A stretch of 64,000 bases of DNA from an uncultured Eubacterium sp. (GCA_910583555.1 CAJTXO010000012.1:47657-111656); one strand, 5' to 3'. Numbered from the stretch's first letter, positions 45,821 to 53,991 are shown. A program made the numbers and translations. The notes: a model not told the origin generated them from the letters alone.

Positions 45821-46543
45821 ATGTTTTATAAGGAAAAAGGATTTTATATATCGCTCATATGCGGAATCGTGTGCCTGGCAGCATTTAGCTTCATCTGTAT
45901 GAATGTATTTTCCGACGGCAGCGGGGAGCAGGAGAATGCGGTCGTCGCGCAGGAAACGCAGGCGCCCATCATGACGGAGGCGCCGACGGCCACGTTCTCG
46001 CCGGAGGCGGAGGACGCGACGACGGATAACGTGAAATCGGAAGTAAAAGAGTCGACGCCGGCTCCGAAGAAAAAGAAAGCGAAAACAACGATGAAGAGCA
46101 ATAAGACGAAAGTGGAGGACAAACTCCATTTTGATCAGGAGACAGGCCTTCTCTGGCCGGTCGAGGGCGATATCCTCATTGAGTACAGCCCGGAAAAGGT
46201 GGTGTATTTTCCCACGCTTTCGCAGTTCAAGACGAATCCGGCGCTGATCATCGGCAGCAAGGTCGGTGAAAGCGTCAAATCCAGTTCGAGCGGAGTCGTC
46301 AAAAATATCGAGACAAACGATGAAACCGGAACGACAGTTACGATTGCGATTGGTGATGACTTCAAAGTCGTGTACGGGCAGCTGAAGGATCTAGCTGTCT
46401 CCAAAGGCGACGAGGTCAGCGAGGGACAGGTGATCGGCAAGATTGCCAAACCGACGAAATACTATTCCGTAGAGGGAGCAAATCTATACTACCAGGTAAA
46501 ACAGAAAGAGGAAACGGTAAATCCGCTCGTACTTTTGCGCTAA
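45821..46543 (+). CDS. Membrane-anchored degenerate M23 (LytM/SpoIIQ-like) protein
   Basis: ATG at 45821, six bases after aggtga, gives a 240-residue protein with an N-terminal transmembrane helix (about 7-25), an acidic/Thr/Pro linker and a C-terminal LytM fold (about 103-240). The M23 zinc ligands are not conserved: the usual HxxxD region reads SPEKVVYFPTL and the usual HLHFEV reads LYYQV. It is therefore probably not a protease. SpoIIQ-like sporulation proteins are anchored, partly degenerate LytM proteins, so that role is a fair guess but not shown. Confidence 0.7.
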   Translation: MFYKEKGFYISLICGIVCLAAFSFICMNVFSDGSGEQENAVVAQETQAPIMTEAPTATFSPEAEDATTDNVKSEVKESTPAPKKKKAKTTMKSNKTKVEDKLHFDQETGLLWPVEGDILIEYSPEKVVYFPTLSQFKTNPALIIGSKVGESVKSSSSGVVKNIETNDETGTTVTIAIGDDFKVVYGQLKDLAVSKGDEVSEGQVIGKIAKPTKYYSVEGANLYYQVKQKEETVNPLVLLR

Positions 46544-46570
46544 CAATATATTTCTTTTTCAAAATCGTTT

Positions 46571-46612
46571 AAAATTGGCTATAGGAGCTATGATTCCTAT
46601 AGCCAATTTTTA
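46571..46612 (+). terminator. Intrinsic terminator after the M23-like gene
   Basis: aaaattggctatagg (46571-46585) pairs perfectly with cctatagccaatttt (46596-46610), with the T-run built into the stem end. Confidence 0.85.
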
Positions 46613-46632
46613 TTATTAAGGAGGAAAAGAAA

Positions 46633-47667
46633 GTGAAAGTTTTTGAAAAGGACAATGTGATCTATGGCGCGTTTGGTGTGCGCCAGAACGATCAGGAAGG
46701 CACAAAAGGGACGGAAGGACCAACGCTGGGGGAATTAATGGAAGATTGGAACACAAACATTAATTACGTTCGCAATTCTAAGACGACATGGGTGTTTACG
46801 GCGAATCTGCAGCGCCATATGCTGTCATTTTGGGGAAAGGGTTTTAAACTGTGTGATATGACGACAAAAGAGATCCTCACCTATTTTACGTTTTTGAAGT
46901 CCACCAAAAACCTGAGCGGCAATACGATCAACAAGCATCGCACGCATCTTATGACGCTGTTTGAATACATGGTGGAAAACAGCGAGATCTACGGACTCGA
47001 GGTAAATCCGGTGCGAAAGATCAGGCCGCTGAAGCAGGAGCCGTTTTTTCACCACATCTACCAGCCGGAGGAGGCGAGGGAGATTTTGTCGGCACTCAAA
47101 TCTTCAGGCAAGATCGGTTTGGAGGTGGCAGCGGGCATCGCGCTGTACTGCGGCTGCCGGCGCGAGGAGGTATGCGCTCTCAGATGGGACAATGTGGATA
47201 TGGCAAACCGCGTGCTGACGATCTGTGAGGTGCGCACGACGGCCGGACGGCAAATTGTAAAAATGAACCACACAAAAAACCATACGGTGCGGCAGATCGG
47301 AATACCGGACGCGTTGTTTGACATCCTGAAACGGGCGGAAAAACAGCAGAAAAGGGACCGCAAGAACTATGGTTATCTATATAAGAACAAACCCGATTTT
47401 GTGCTCCGCGAAAAGGATGGCAGCCCGTGGCATCCGAACAATGTGACGAAGCGCTGGGCGCGCTTCATCCACGCCAACGGGTTCCGCTACATACGTTACC
47501 ATGACCTGCGTCATACGAACCTGAGCCTGCTCATGACGAAAATGAGCGCCGTGGATGTGGCCAAGCTGGGCGGCCATACAAAAGTTTCGACAACGACAAA
47601 CATTTACGGGCACAGCTTTAACAATGCGGTGGAGACCGGCGTGAAAACGATCAACGAGCTCCTGTAA
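46633..47667 (+). CDS. Tyrosine recombinase (phage integrase family)
   Basis: GTG at 46633 lies eight bases after aaggagg. The 344-residue protein has a SAM-like core-binding domain (about 35-130) and a catalytic domain with the Arg in GCRREEVCALRW, HDLRHTNLSLL, GGHTKVSTT and the nucleophilic Tyr in TNIYGHS. All catalytic residues are present. It is a lone gene with terminators on both sides. No excisionase, phage genes or clear attachment repeats surround it, so its target is unknown; it may be a domesticated integrase or a remnant of a lost element. Confidence 0.9.
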   Translation: MKVFEKDNVIYGAFGVRQNDQEGTKGTEGPTLGELMEDWNTNINYVRNSKTTWVFTANLQRHMLSFWGKGFKLCDMTTKEILTYFTFLKSTKNLSGNTINKHRTHLMTLFEYMVENSEIYGLEVNPVRKIRPLKQEPFFHHIYQPEEAREILSALKSSGKIGLEVAAGIALYCGCRREEVCALRWDNVDMANRVLTICEVRTTAGRQIVKMNHTKNHTVRQIGIPDALFDILKRAEKQQKRDRKNYGYLYKNKPDFVLREKDGSPWHPNNVTKRWARFIHANGFRYIRYHDLRHTNLSLLMTKMSAVDVAKLGGHTKVSTTTNIYGHSFNNAVETGVKTINELL

Positions 47668-47707
47668 CGAACTTCTGTAGAAAGCAGATAAACAGGTAAT
47701 TAAAATA

Positions 47708-47760
47708 GAAGAAACGATAGGCCGGCGCAGAAGAGTTTCCTGCTGATCTATCGTTTCTTC
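47708..47760. terminator. Bidirectional terminator between recombinase and BIG2 genes
   Basis: gaagaaacgatag (47708-47720) pairs perfectly with ctatcgtttcttc (47748-47760) around a 27-base loop. It lies between convergent genes and has short T-rich ends on both sides. Confidence 0.65.
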
Positions 47761-47793
47761 CTGTATTACATACAGTTATGATCGTGTCGGGAC

Positions 47794-48483
47794 TTATTCG
47801 TCAAAATCAGAATCATCCTCGTCGTAGTCATCGCTGTCATCATCCGAATCATCGCCGTTTACGATAATTTCGCACTCGGCGTATGCGCCGCCCTCATCTG
47901 CTGCATAAGCGGTGATTACTGTTTCTCCAGCTTCTCCAATGATCAGAGTGCCGTCATCTTCGACATCTGCCACATCATCGTCGTCTGTATCCCACTCAAT
48001 ATCTTTGTTTTTTGCGTTTCGGGGAATGATCTGCCTGATCTGGAGCTTGATCTCTTCCTCGGAACCCTCATCCACTGTGATACTCGTTTTATTTAGTACG
48101 ATCTTCTTTACAAGAATGTCCGCCGTTACGGTGACGGGTATCGTCACTTTCTTTTTGGCGTCAAAAGCAGAAGCAACAGTGATCTTTGCTGTTCCGGCCT
48201 TTTTTGCTTTCATCACGCCTTTGGCGTTGACGGAAACGATAGCGGGCTTCGAGGAACGATACGTCACTTTTTTGTACTTGCTTTTGTTGGGAGAAACCTT
48301 GACCGAAGCATTCAGTATGACGGTTTTTCCTTTTTGGATCCTGAATTTCTTTTTGGTATTCTTGATCTTTATGGATGACACTTTTACCGTGGACTTTGCC
48401 TGAATGATGCCGGATCCGGCTAAAACAGACAGAACAAGGAACATGGTAAGTATCATACTGAATACGCGGGTACACTTTTTCAT
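47794..48483 (-). CDS. Secreted BIG2-like Ig-domain protein with acidic tail
   Basis: The 229-residue protein has a signal peptide, two lysine-rich Ig-like (BIG2) domains (about 30-120 and 120-212; SSKPAIVSVNAKGVMKAKKAGTAKITV is in the first) and an Asp/Ser-rich C-terminus (DDSDDDSDDYDEDD). It has no catalytic domain. It may be a wall or matrix protein. It lies 21 bases downstream of xylB on the same strand, so it may be cotranscribed. Confidence 0.8.
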   Translation of the reverse strand: MKKCTRVFSMILTMFLVLSVLAGSGIIQAKSTVKVSSIKIKNTKKKFRIQKGKTVILNASVKVSPNKSKYKKVTYRSSKPAIVSVNAKGVMKAKKAGTAKITVASAFDAKKKVTIPVTVTADILVKKIVLNKTSITVDEGSEEEIKLQIRQIIPRNAKNKDIEWDTDDDDVADVEDDGTLIIGEAGETVITAYAADEGGAYAECEIIVNGDDSDDDSDDYDEDDSDFDE

Positions 48484-48504
48484 AAGGACAGCCTCCTGGA
48501 TTAT

Positions 48505-49983
48505 TTAATTTTTTAATGTATCATACAGCGCCTTTACTGTAGGATAGATTTCTTTGAACTTCGCGTATTTCTCATCGTATTTGGCAGCTAGAGCGGCATC
48601 CGGTTCTACGGTGTCGATCACTTTGACGATCTTAGCCGCCGCTTCCTCGACAGAAGCGTACTCTCCGCAGGCAACCGCAGCCAGCATCGCGCCGCCGAGG
48701 CCCGGGCCCTCTTCGCTCTCGATGATATTTACTTTGATGTTCAGGACGTTGGCGATGATCTTCCTCCAGAGAGGACTCTTCGCACCGCCGCCGCAGATCT
48801 TCGTCTCCTCGATCTTGATGCCGAGTTCCTTGGCCACTTCAAACGAATCGCGGATCGCGAATGCCACGCCTTCCAGTACGGCCTGCGTCATATCGGCCCT
48901 GGTCGAATCCATCGACATGCCGATGAACAGTGCCCGCGCGTCCGGATTGTTATGAGGCGAGCGCTCGCCCATCAGGTACGGGAGATAGTAAACGTTATTT
49001 TCGCCGAGTTTGTCGTCCGTGATCGGCTTCTGCTCCGCCGGATAGTCTTTGGTGCCGATGATTTCGTCCATCCACCACTTGTTGCACGAAGCGGCGCTGA
49101 GCATGCATCCCATCAGGTGGTAGTTGCCGTCCGCGTGCGCGAAGGAATGGAGGGCGTTAAATTTGTCCACGCCAAATTCTTTGCTGGAAATAAAGATCGT
49201 TCCGGACGTGCCGAGGGAGATGTTGCATCCGCCGTCGCCGACTGTGCCCGTACCGACGGCCGCCGCCGCGTTGTCGCCGGCGCCGGCAGCGATCTTGCAC
49301 GAAGTCGTCAGGCCGAGTTCGGCCGCCGCGCCTTCGGTAAGCGTTCCCGTAATCTCATAGCTCTCAAACAGTTTCGGAAGTTGTTCTTCTTTTACCGAGC
49401 AGATTTCCATCATTTCCTTGGACCAGCACTTATTTTTTACGTCCATCAGGAGCATGCCGGACGCGTCGGAGTAGTCGCAGCTGTGAACGCCAGTCATCCT
49501 GTACGCGATGTAGTCTTTCGGCAGCATGATCTTTTCGATCTTCGCGAAGTTTTCCGGCTCATTTTCCTTGACCCACAGGATCTTTGGTGCAGTAAAGCCG
49601 GCAAACGCGATATTGGCCGTGTACTGGGAAAGTTTGTCCTTCCCGACTACATCGTTCAGATAATTTGTCTCTTTTGTCGTACGTCCGTCGTTCCACAAAA
49701 TAGCCGGGCGGATCACGTTGTCATCTTTGTCCAGGATCACAAGTCCGTGCATCTGCCCGCCGAAGCTGATGCCGGCCACCTGAGCGGCGTCGAAGCCGTC
49801 CGTGAGCTCTTTGATGCCGGTCGTAACGGCATTCCACCAGTCTTCCGGACTCTGTTCTGACCAGCCCGGATTCGGGAATGAAAGCGGATATTCTTTGGAT
49901 ACGATATTTTTAATGGTTCCGTCTGCTTCCATCAGAAGAAGTTTGACAGCAGACGTACCGAGGTCAACGCCTATGTAATACAT
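48505..49983 (-). CDS. xylB: Xylulokinase
   Basis: The 492-residue FGGY kinase has the XylB pattern: YIGVDLGTSAVKLLLMEADG, the substrate segment GQMHGLVIL, ILWNDGRTTKE, GTSGTIFISS and the late ICGGGAKSPLWRKI. It phosphorylates D-xylulose, feeding the pentose phosphate pathway. An isomerase gene lies upstream on the same strand, separated by a palindromic element, and a BIG2 protein gene lies downstream. ggagag precedes the start. Confidence 0.95.
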   Translation of the reverse strand: MYYIGVDLGTSAVKLLLMEADGTIKNIVSKEYPLSFPNPGWSEQSPEDWWNAVTTGIKELTDGFDAAQVAGISFGGQMHGLVILDKDDNVIRPAILWNDGRTTKETNYLNDVVGKDKLSQYTANIAFAGFTAPKILWVKENEPENFAKIEKIMLPKDYIAYRMTGVHSCDYSDASGMLLMDVKNKCWSKEMMEICSVKEEQLPKLFESYEITGTLTEGAAAELGLTTSCKIAAGAGDNAAAAVGTGTVGDGGCNISLGTSGTIFISSKEFGVDKFNALHSFAHADGNYHLMGCMLSAASCNKWWMDEIIGTKDYPAEQKPITDDKLGENNVYYLPYLMGERSPHNNPDARALFIGMSMDSTRADMTQAVLEGVAFAIRDSFEVAKELGIKIEETKICGGGAKSPLWRKIIANVLNIKVNIIESEEGPGLGGAMLAAVACGEYASVEEAAAKIVKVIDTVEPDAALAAKYDEKYAKFKEIYPTVKALYDTLKN

Positions 49984-50034
49984 GATAAATGGTTCTCCTC
50001 TCTATAATAGTCATAAGATGTTACGTGAGTGAAA

Positions 50035-50154
50035 TGTACCGCTCATTTTCAGTCAAATGACGCCAATGAATTTTGAATCTGCGGGGCGGCTGGATGAAGC
50101 CGGTGCAGCAGATGGAAATTCAGGTAAGCCATTTGGCGAAACATGAGCGGTACA
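50035..50154 (-). mobile_element. MITE-like imperfect palindrome, copy 1 (120 bp)
   Basis: The ends tgtaccgctcat (50035-50046) and atgagcggtaca (50143-50154) are perfect 12-base inverted repeats, and the interior is also partly palindromic (cattttcagtcaaatg against catttggcgaaacatg). Compared with copy 2 it lacks about 26-28 central bases. It is non-coding and lies in the presumed transcript between the isomerase and xylB genes, where the RNA would fold into a long hairpin. Confidence 0.85.
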
Positions 50155-50206
50155 GCACATTAGTTATCAGGTTTTTCTGTATACAGATCTGCCTGCGGAA
50201 AAATCG

Positions 50207-51700
50207 TCAGGCAAATGGGTTTTCTGTCGGATAGCGTACGCCAGCCGGCTGATTGTAACCGATCTCGTCTACCTCTACGCCAATGTATTTGAACACTTCA
50301 TACAACGTTTTTCCGAAGTGGCCAAATGCTACGGCGCCGTGGTGAGGATAGTTGCCCTCGATCAGTACGTGGCGGTAGAAGCGTCCCATCTCCGGAATCG
50401 CGAAAATTCCGATGGAACCGAAGCTTCTCGTAGCAACCGGAAGAACTTCGCCGTGCGCGATGTAAGCGCGGAGTTTCGTGTCGGCCGTGCTCTGGAGACG
50501 GAAGAATGTAATGTCGCCAGGAGCGATGTCGCCCTCGAGTGTTCCGTTCGTAACCTCGATCGGAAGGGAACGAGCCATGATCATCTGGTATTTCATCTCG
50601 CAGAACGAAAGCTTGCTCGAAGCGGTATTTCCACAGTGGAATCCCATAAATGTATCTTTCAGCGTGTAATCGGCATATTTGCCCTTGATGTCCTCGTCGT
50701 ACAGATCCTGCGGTACCGAGTTGTTAATGTCGAGCAGCGTTACTGCATCCTGGCTCACGATCGTTCCGATAAATTCGGAAAGCGCGCCGTAAATATCAAC
50801 TTCGCACGAAACCGGAATGCCTCTGCTTGCCAGACGGCTGTTTACGTAGCAGGGTACGAAACCGAACTGTGTCTGGAACGCAGGCCAGCATTTTCCAGCG
50901 ATAGCCACGTATTTGCGGTAGCCTTTGTGCTCTTCGATCCAGTCGAGGAGTGTCAGTTCGTACTGAGCAAGTTTCTCCAGGATCTCCGGTTTTTTGTTTC
51001 CTTCGCCGAGCTCTTTTTTCATGTCTTCTACCACTTCAGCGATCCTCGAATCATCTGCGTGGTTATTGAAGGACTCAAACAGGTCGAGTTCAGAGTTCTC
51101 CTCGATCTCAACGCCGAGATTGTAGAGCTGTTTGATCGGAGCGTTGCAGGCAAGGAAGTTCAGCGGACGAGGTCCGAAGCTGATGATCTTAAGGTTGTTC
51201 AGCGCGTATACGGCACGGGCGATCGGTACGAATTCATGGATCATGTCCGCGCAGTCTTCTGCTGTACCAACTGGATATTCCGGTATGTATGCTTTCACGT
51301 TACGAAGTTTCAGGTTATAGCTTGCGTTCAGCATACCGCAGTAAGCGTCTCCACGGCCCTGGATCAGTCCGCCGTCTTTCGCGGTTTCCTCGGCAGCGGC
51401 AACAAACATCTTCGGTCCGTCAAAATGTTTCGCGAGCAGAGTTTCGGAAATCTCAGGTCCGAAGTTTCCGAGATATACGCAGAGTGCGTTACATCCGGCT
51501 TTTTTGATGTCCTCTAAAGCTTGTACCATGTGGATCTCGCTCTCAACGATACAAACCGGGCACTCATAAATATCTGCTGCGTCATATTTTTTGGTATAGG
51601 CCTCAACCAATGCTTTTCTTCTGTTTACAGAAAGCGATTCTGGGAAACAGTCACGGCTTACTGCAACAATTCCGATTTTCATTTCTGGCATGTTGTTCAT
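50207..51700 (-). CDS. L-fucose/arabinose isomerase-family sugar isomerase
   Basis: The 497-residue protein fits the fucose-isomerase superfamily: an N-terminal IGIVAVSRDCFPESL Rossmann-like part, the mid-domain IAGKCWPAFQTQFGF and CEVDIYGALSEF, and a C-terminal GFHCGNTASSKL segment with several His residues. Such enzymes interconvert aldoses and ketoses using Mn(II). Pairing with xylB suggests a ketose that a xylulokinase can use, so D-xylose or D-arabinose are candidate substrates; this is inference. No standard XylA is in the window. aaaggatgg lies somewhat far upstream of the start. Confidence 0.8.
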   Translation of the reverse strand: MNNMPEMKIGIVAVSRDCFPESLSVNRRKALVEAYTKKYDAADIYECPVCIVESEIHMVQALEDIKKAGCNALCVYLGNFGPEISETLLAKHFDGPKMFVAAAEETAKDGGLIQGRGDAYCGMLNASYNLKLRNVKAYIPEYPVGTAEDCADMIHEFVPIARAVYALNNLKIISFGPRPLNFLACNAPIKQLYNLGVEIEENSELDLFESFNNHADDSRIAEVVEDMKKELGEGNKKPEILEKLAQYELTLLDWIEEHKGYRKYVAIAGKCWPAFQTQFGFVPCYVNSRLASRGIPVSCEVDIYGALSEFIGTIVSQDAVTLLDINNSVPQDLYDEDIKGKYADYTLKDTFMGFHCGNTASSKLSFCEMKYQMIMARSLPIEVTNGTLEGDIAPGDITFFRLQSTADTKLRAYIAHGEVLPVATRSFGSIGIFAIPEMGRFYRHVLIEGNYPHHGAVAFGHFGKTLYEVFKYIGVEVDEIGYNQPAGVRYPTENPFA

Positions 51701-51756
51701 GTTTTCTAAACCATCCTTTCATTTTTGAGTTAATTTTGTTCAAAATCAATAATTCT

Positions 51757-51785
51757 ATTTTAAAGCATAATCTAGAAAAAATCAA
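51757..51785 (-). promoter_or_regulatory. Candidate promoter of the isomerase-xylB unit
   Basis: On the minus strand, TTGATT (51785-51780), 17-base spacer, TAAAAT (51762-51757), 57 bases upstream of the start. Confidence 0.6.
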
Positions 51786-51849
51786 CAAAAAAGGGACGAA
51801 TTTCGAAAAAAAATTATTGCTTTTTTTCAAAGAAAAGGGCGGTTTTTGG

Positions 51850-51878
51850 TTGCAAAAACTGGAAAGATATAGTATAAT
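51850..51878 (+). promoter_or_regulatory. Promoter of the 207-residue hypothetical gene
   Basis: TTGCAA (51850-51855), 17-base spacer, TATAAT (51873-51878), 65 bases before the start codon. Confidence 0.78.
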
Positions 51879-51942
51879 AGTATCGAGTTACTAGAGTTTA
51901 TCCTTCTAGTCGACTTGTTTTACTTTGAAAGGCGGTGATTTC

Positions 51943-52566
51943 ATGATTGAGGCGTATAATTATTTTATTGGCGGATATATTCCGAAAGTATCTCCGAAGA
52001 CGAATGTACATAATCGTCAGGAATTGAGAAATAAATATAAAAGTATCGTTTCATTAAATAAGTCCAACCCATTAGCTATGGTTCGACTTTCTCCTGAGAC
52101 GCAGACCTATGCTCTGGATGTGAAAGAATTGTCTATGGAAATGAGTGAAGCGGTGGAAAATACACTGGAGGGAGATCCGGAAGAGGCGAAGAAGGGCGCG
52201 CAGACGACAGTGGAGTTATTTAACGAGTTACTGCAAAAGAGTGATGACTACGGTCTGCTGAAACATAAGCCGTCCCGACCGGGATGTGAATTGCGCGCGC
52301 TCGTTGCAGAACACCGGGGAGAGCTGGAAGCGGCTGGATTTTCAGTGGATGACGATGGCTTTCTGGCGATCCGGGAGGATCAGGAATTTGAAGTTCCGCA
52401 GGCGTTCATGGGTGACCTGAAAGAAAAGTGCGAATATATGAGCATGAATCCGATGGAGTACGTGGAAAAAAAGGTTTTTAGTTATGCGCATCTGAGCAGG
52501 GGAAGCGTCGGATACGCGTATGCGGCGTCGATCTATACCGGGATGCTGTTTAGTTCCTATTGCTGA
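51943..52566 (+). CDS. Conserved hypothetical protein, 207 residues
   Basis: ATG at 51943 follows aaggcggtga. The product begins MIEAYNYFIGGYIPKVSPKT, is soluble, mixed helical and acidic, and has no signal peptide. I do not recognise its family. The segment SPETQTYALDVKELSMEMSEAVE is amphipathic and helical and recalls proteins that pack as helical bundles, but no function follows. It has its own good promoter and a terminator downstream. Its stop codon lies in the first unit of a 19-bp tandem repeat. Confidence 0.7.
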   Translation: MIEAYNYFIGGYIPKVSPKTNVHNRQELRNKYKSIVSLNKSNPLAMVRLSPETQTYALDVKELSMEMSEAVENTLEGDPEEAKKGAQTTVELFNELLQKSDDYGLLKHKPSRPGCELRALVAEHRGELEAAGFSVDDDGFLAIREDQEFEVPQAFMGDLKEKCEYMSMNPMEYVEKKVFSYAHLSRGSVGYAYAASIYTGMLFSSYC

Positions 52567-52637
52567 ATTGTAGCAATTTTGCTGAATTGTAGCAATTTTG
52601 CTGAATTGTAGCAATTTTGCTGAATTGTAGCAATTTT
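52562..52637 (+). repeat. Four-copy 19-bp tandem repeat at a gene end
   Basis: The unit gctgaattgtagcaatttt is repeated four times without change, followed by a partial gctgatctg. The first unit contains the TGA stop of the upstream gene. Each unit can form a short stem (aattg/caatt). Confidence 0.97.
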
Positions 52638-52671
52638 GCTGATCTGTTTGGCATTTATTATGATAATAAAC

Positions 52672-52709
52672 CCCTCTCTGTCTGGTTAGAATATACAGGA
52701 GGGTTTTTT
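52672..52709 (+). terminator. Intrinsic terminator of the 207-residue hypothetical gene
   Basis: ccctctctgt pairs with acaggaggg (one bulged base) and is followed by tttttt. Confidence 0.8.
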
Positions 52710-52785
52710 GCGTTACAACAAAGAAGCAAAAAATAGAGTCAAAAAATAGAAGTGGTTTTCAAAACTACATAATGCGGTGCAGGTA

Positions 52786-52814
52786 TTGACATGTTATTGG
52801 CTTTGTGATATTCT
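52786..52814 (+). promoter_or_regulatory. Promoter of the patatin-like gene
   Basis: TTGACA (52786-52791), 17-base spacer, TATTCT (52809-52814), 34 bases before the start codon. Confidence 0.8.
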
Positions 52815-52847
52815 TTACATAAGAATAAATTGGCTTGGAGGTTCAAT

Positions 52848-53735
52848 ATGCAGGGATTGGTTTTGGAGGGCGGTACATTTCGTCCTATTTTCAGTTCAGG
52901 GGTTATGGATGCTTTATTGTCTGCGGATATCATGCTGCCTTATTGCATCGGCGTTTCCGCCGGAATCTCAGACGGCGTTTCCTATATTTCAAGGCAAAAA
53001 GGCAGGAATTTGGAGATTGTGCGAAAGTATCGAAATGATAAAAGATATATGGGCAAGCGGAATTTCCGCAAGTGCCGCAGCCTGTTCGGGTTGGATTTCG
53101 TGTTTGGCGAGATTCCAGACGAACTGGTGCCGTTTGACAAACAGACATTTATGGATTACGAGGGCAGCTGTATTGCCGGCTTGACAAATGCGGAAACCGG
53201 AGAGGCGGAATATAAGGATACGAAGAAAATGGATGAAAAGTATTCGATCCTCCGCGCGACCTGTGCCATGCCCATGTTTTTTCCGGCCATCGAGGTAGAC
53301 GGGCAGAAATATTACGATGGCGGCATCGCCGATCCGGTGCCGGTAGATAAAGCGATGCAGGATGGCTGTGATAAGCTGGTGATCGTGCTCACCCAGCCGA
53401 AAGGCTTTGTCAAGCGTCTCGGCAAATATGACAGGCTCGGCGCGCGCGTACTGGCTGGGAGGTTTCCGGCGATGAAGGAGGCGATCCTGTCCCGGGCAGA
53501 TCGGTACAATGAAGTGATAAAGAAATGCGAGCAGTTGGAAAAGGAAGGAAAGGCGATCATCATTCGTCCCAATTACCTGATCAACAGTTTTGAGGATAGT
53601 GTACAGAAGCTGGAAGCGGCGTACTGGCATGGATACCGTATGACGAAGGAGCGGATGAAGAGGATACGGAAATTTCTGGGCGGCGAGGAGGCGCAGGGGG
53701 TAAACGGCATTGAAAAGGCCAATGCCGGGCATTGA
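52848..53735 (+). CDS. Patatin-like phospholipase (RssA-like)
   Basis: ATG at 52848 follows ttggagg with six bases between; the frame open from 52830 is not used. The 295-residue cytosolic protein has the patatin pattern: the GGTFRP oxyanion region, the GVSAG nucleophile elbow (G-x-S-x-G) near 41-45, and the catalytic Asp in DGGIADPVPV. It is probably a lipid acyl hydrolase. The last residues (GIEKANAGH) are encoded by a 22-bp tandem repeat that contains the stop codon, so the C-terminus may have been changed by repeat expansion. Confidence 0.9.
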   Translation: MQGLVLEGGTFRPIFSSGVMDALLSADIMLPYCIGVSAGISDGVSYISRQKGRNLEIVRKYRNDKRYMGKRNFRKCRSLFGLDFVFGEIPDELVPFDKQTFMDYEGSCIAGLTNAETGEAEYKDTKKMDEKYSILRATCAMPMFFPAIEVDGQKYYDGGIADPVPVDKAMQDGCDKLVIVLTQPKGFVKRLGKYDRLGARVLAGRFPAMKEAILSRADRYNEVIKKCEQLEKEGKAIIIRPNYLINSFEDSVQKLEAAYWHGYRMTKERMKRIRKFLGGEEAQGVNGIEKANAGH

Positions 53736-53770
53736 AAAGGCCAATGCCGGGCATTGAAAAGGCCAATGCA
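53706..53770 (+). repeat. Three-copy 22-bp tandem repeat at the patatin gene end
   Basis: ggcattgaaaaggccaatgc followed by cg is repeated twice exactly and a third time with a diverged end. Each unit is an inverted repeat (ggcatt/aatgcc). The stop codon of the patatin gene is in unit 2. Confidence 0.95.
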
Positions 53771-53867
53771 GAGCCTTTGCAGGACTAATGCCAGTTGCTT
53801 TTTGGGCGATCAGGTGTCTGTGTATGGTTGTGCATTTTACAGTGTGGTCGGCTGGAAGAAAAAATGT

Positions 53868-53896
53868 TTGACAAGCGGGCGTGTTAATGGTAGGAT
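53868..53896 (+). promoter_or_regulatory. Promoter of tRNA-Leu
   Basis: TTGACA (53868-53873), 17-base spacer, TAGGAT (53891-53896), ending 13 bases before the tRNA. Confidence 0.75.
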
Positions 53897-53909
53897 AGGG
53901 GAGGTGTAA

Positions 53910-53991
53910 GCGGATATGGCGGAATTGGCAGACGCGCTAGATTTAGGTTCTAGTGGGGAATCCCGTGCAGGTTCAAGTCCTGTTATCCGCA
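53910..53991 (+). tRNA. tRNA-Leu (anticodon UAG)
   Basis: The acceptor arm GCGGATA pairs with TATCCGC and is followed by discriminator A. The anticodon stem ctaga/tctag carries the loop TTTAGGT, giving anticodon TAG. A variable arm (tggggaatcccg) of the class II type and the T loop GTTCAAG are present. CCA is not encoded. An accessory patch follows directly. Confidence 0.95.

Noticed and set aside
46571..47760. Invertible DNA switch around the tyrosine recombinase
   Set aside because: The two hairpins on either side have unrelated sequences and both look like terminators.
49034..49860. Plus-strand open frame antisense to xylB, and a similar one opposite the isomerase gene
   Set aside because: Both are shadows of well-supported minus-strand enzymes; no start signal or recognisable motif.
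52562..52637. Possible CRISPR array
   Set aside because: The 19-bp units are directly adjacent with no spacers, and no cas gene is in the window.
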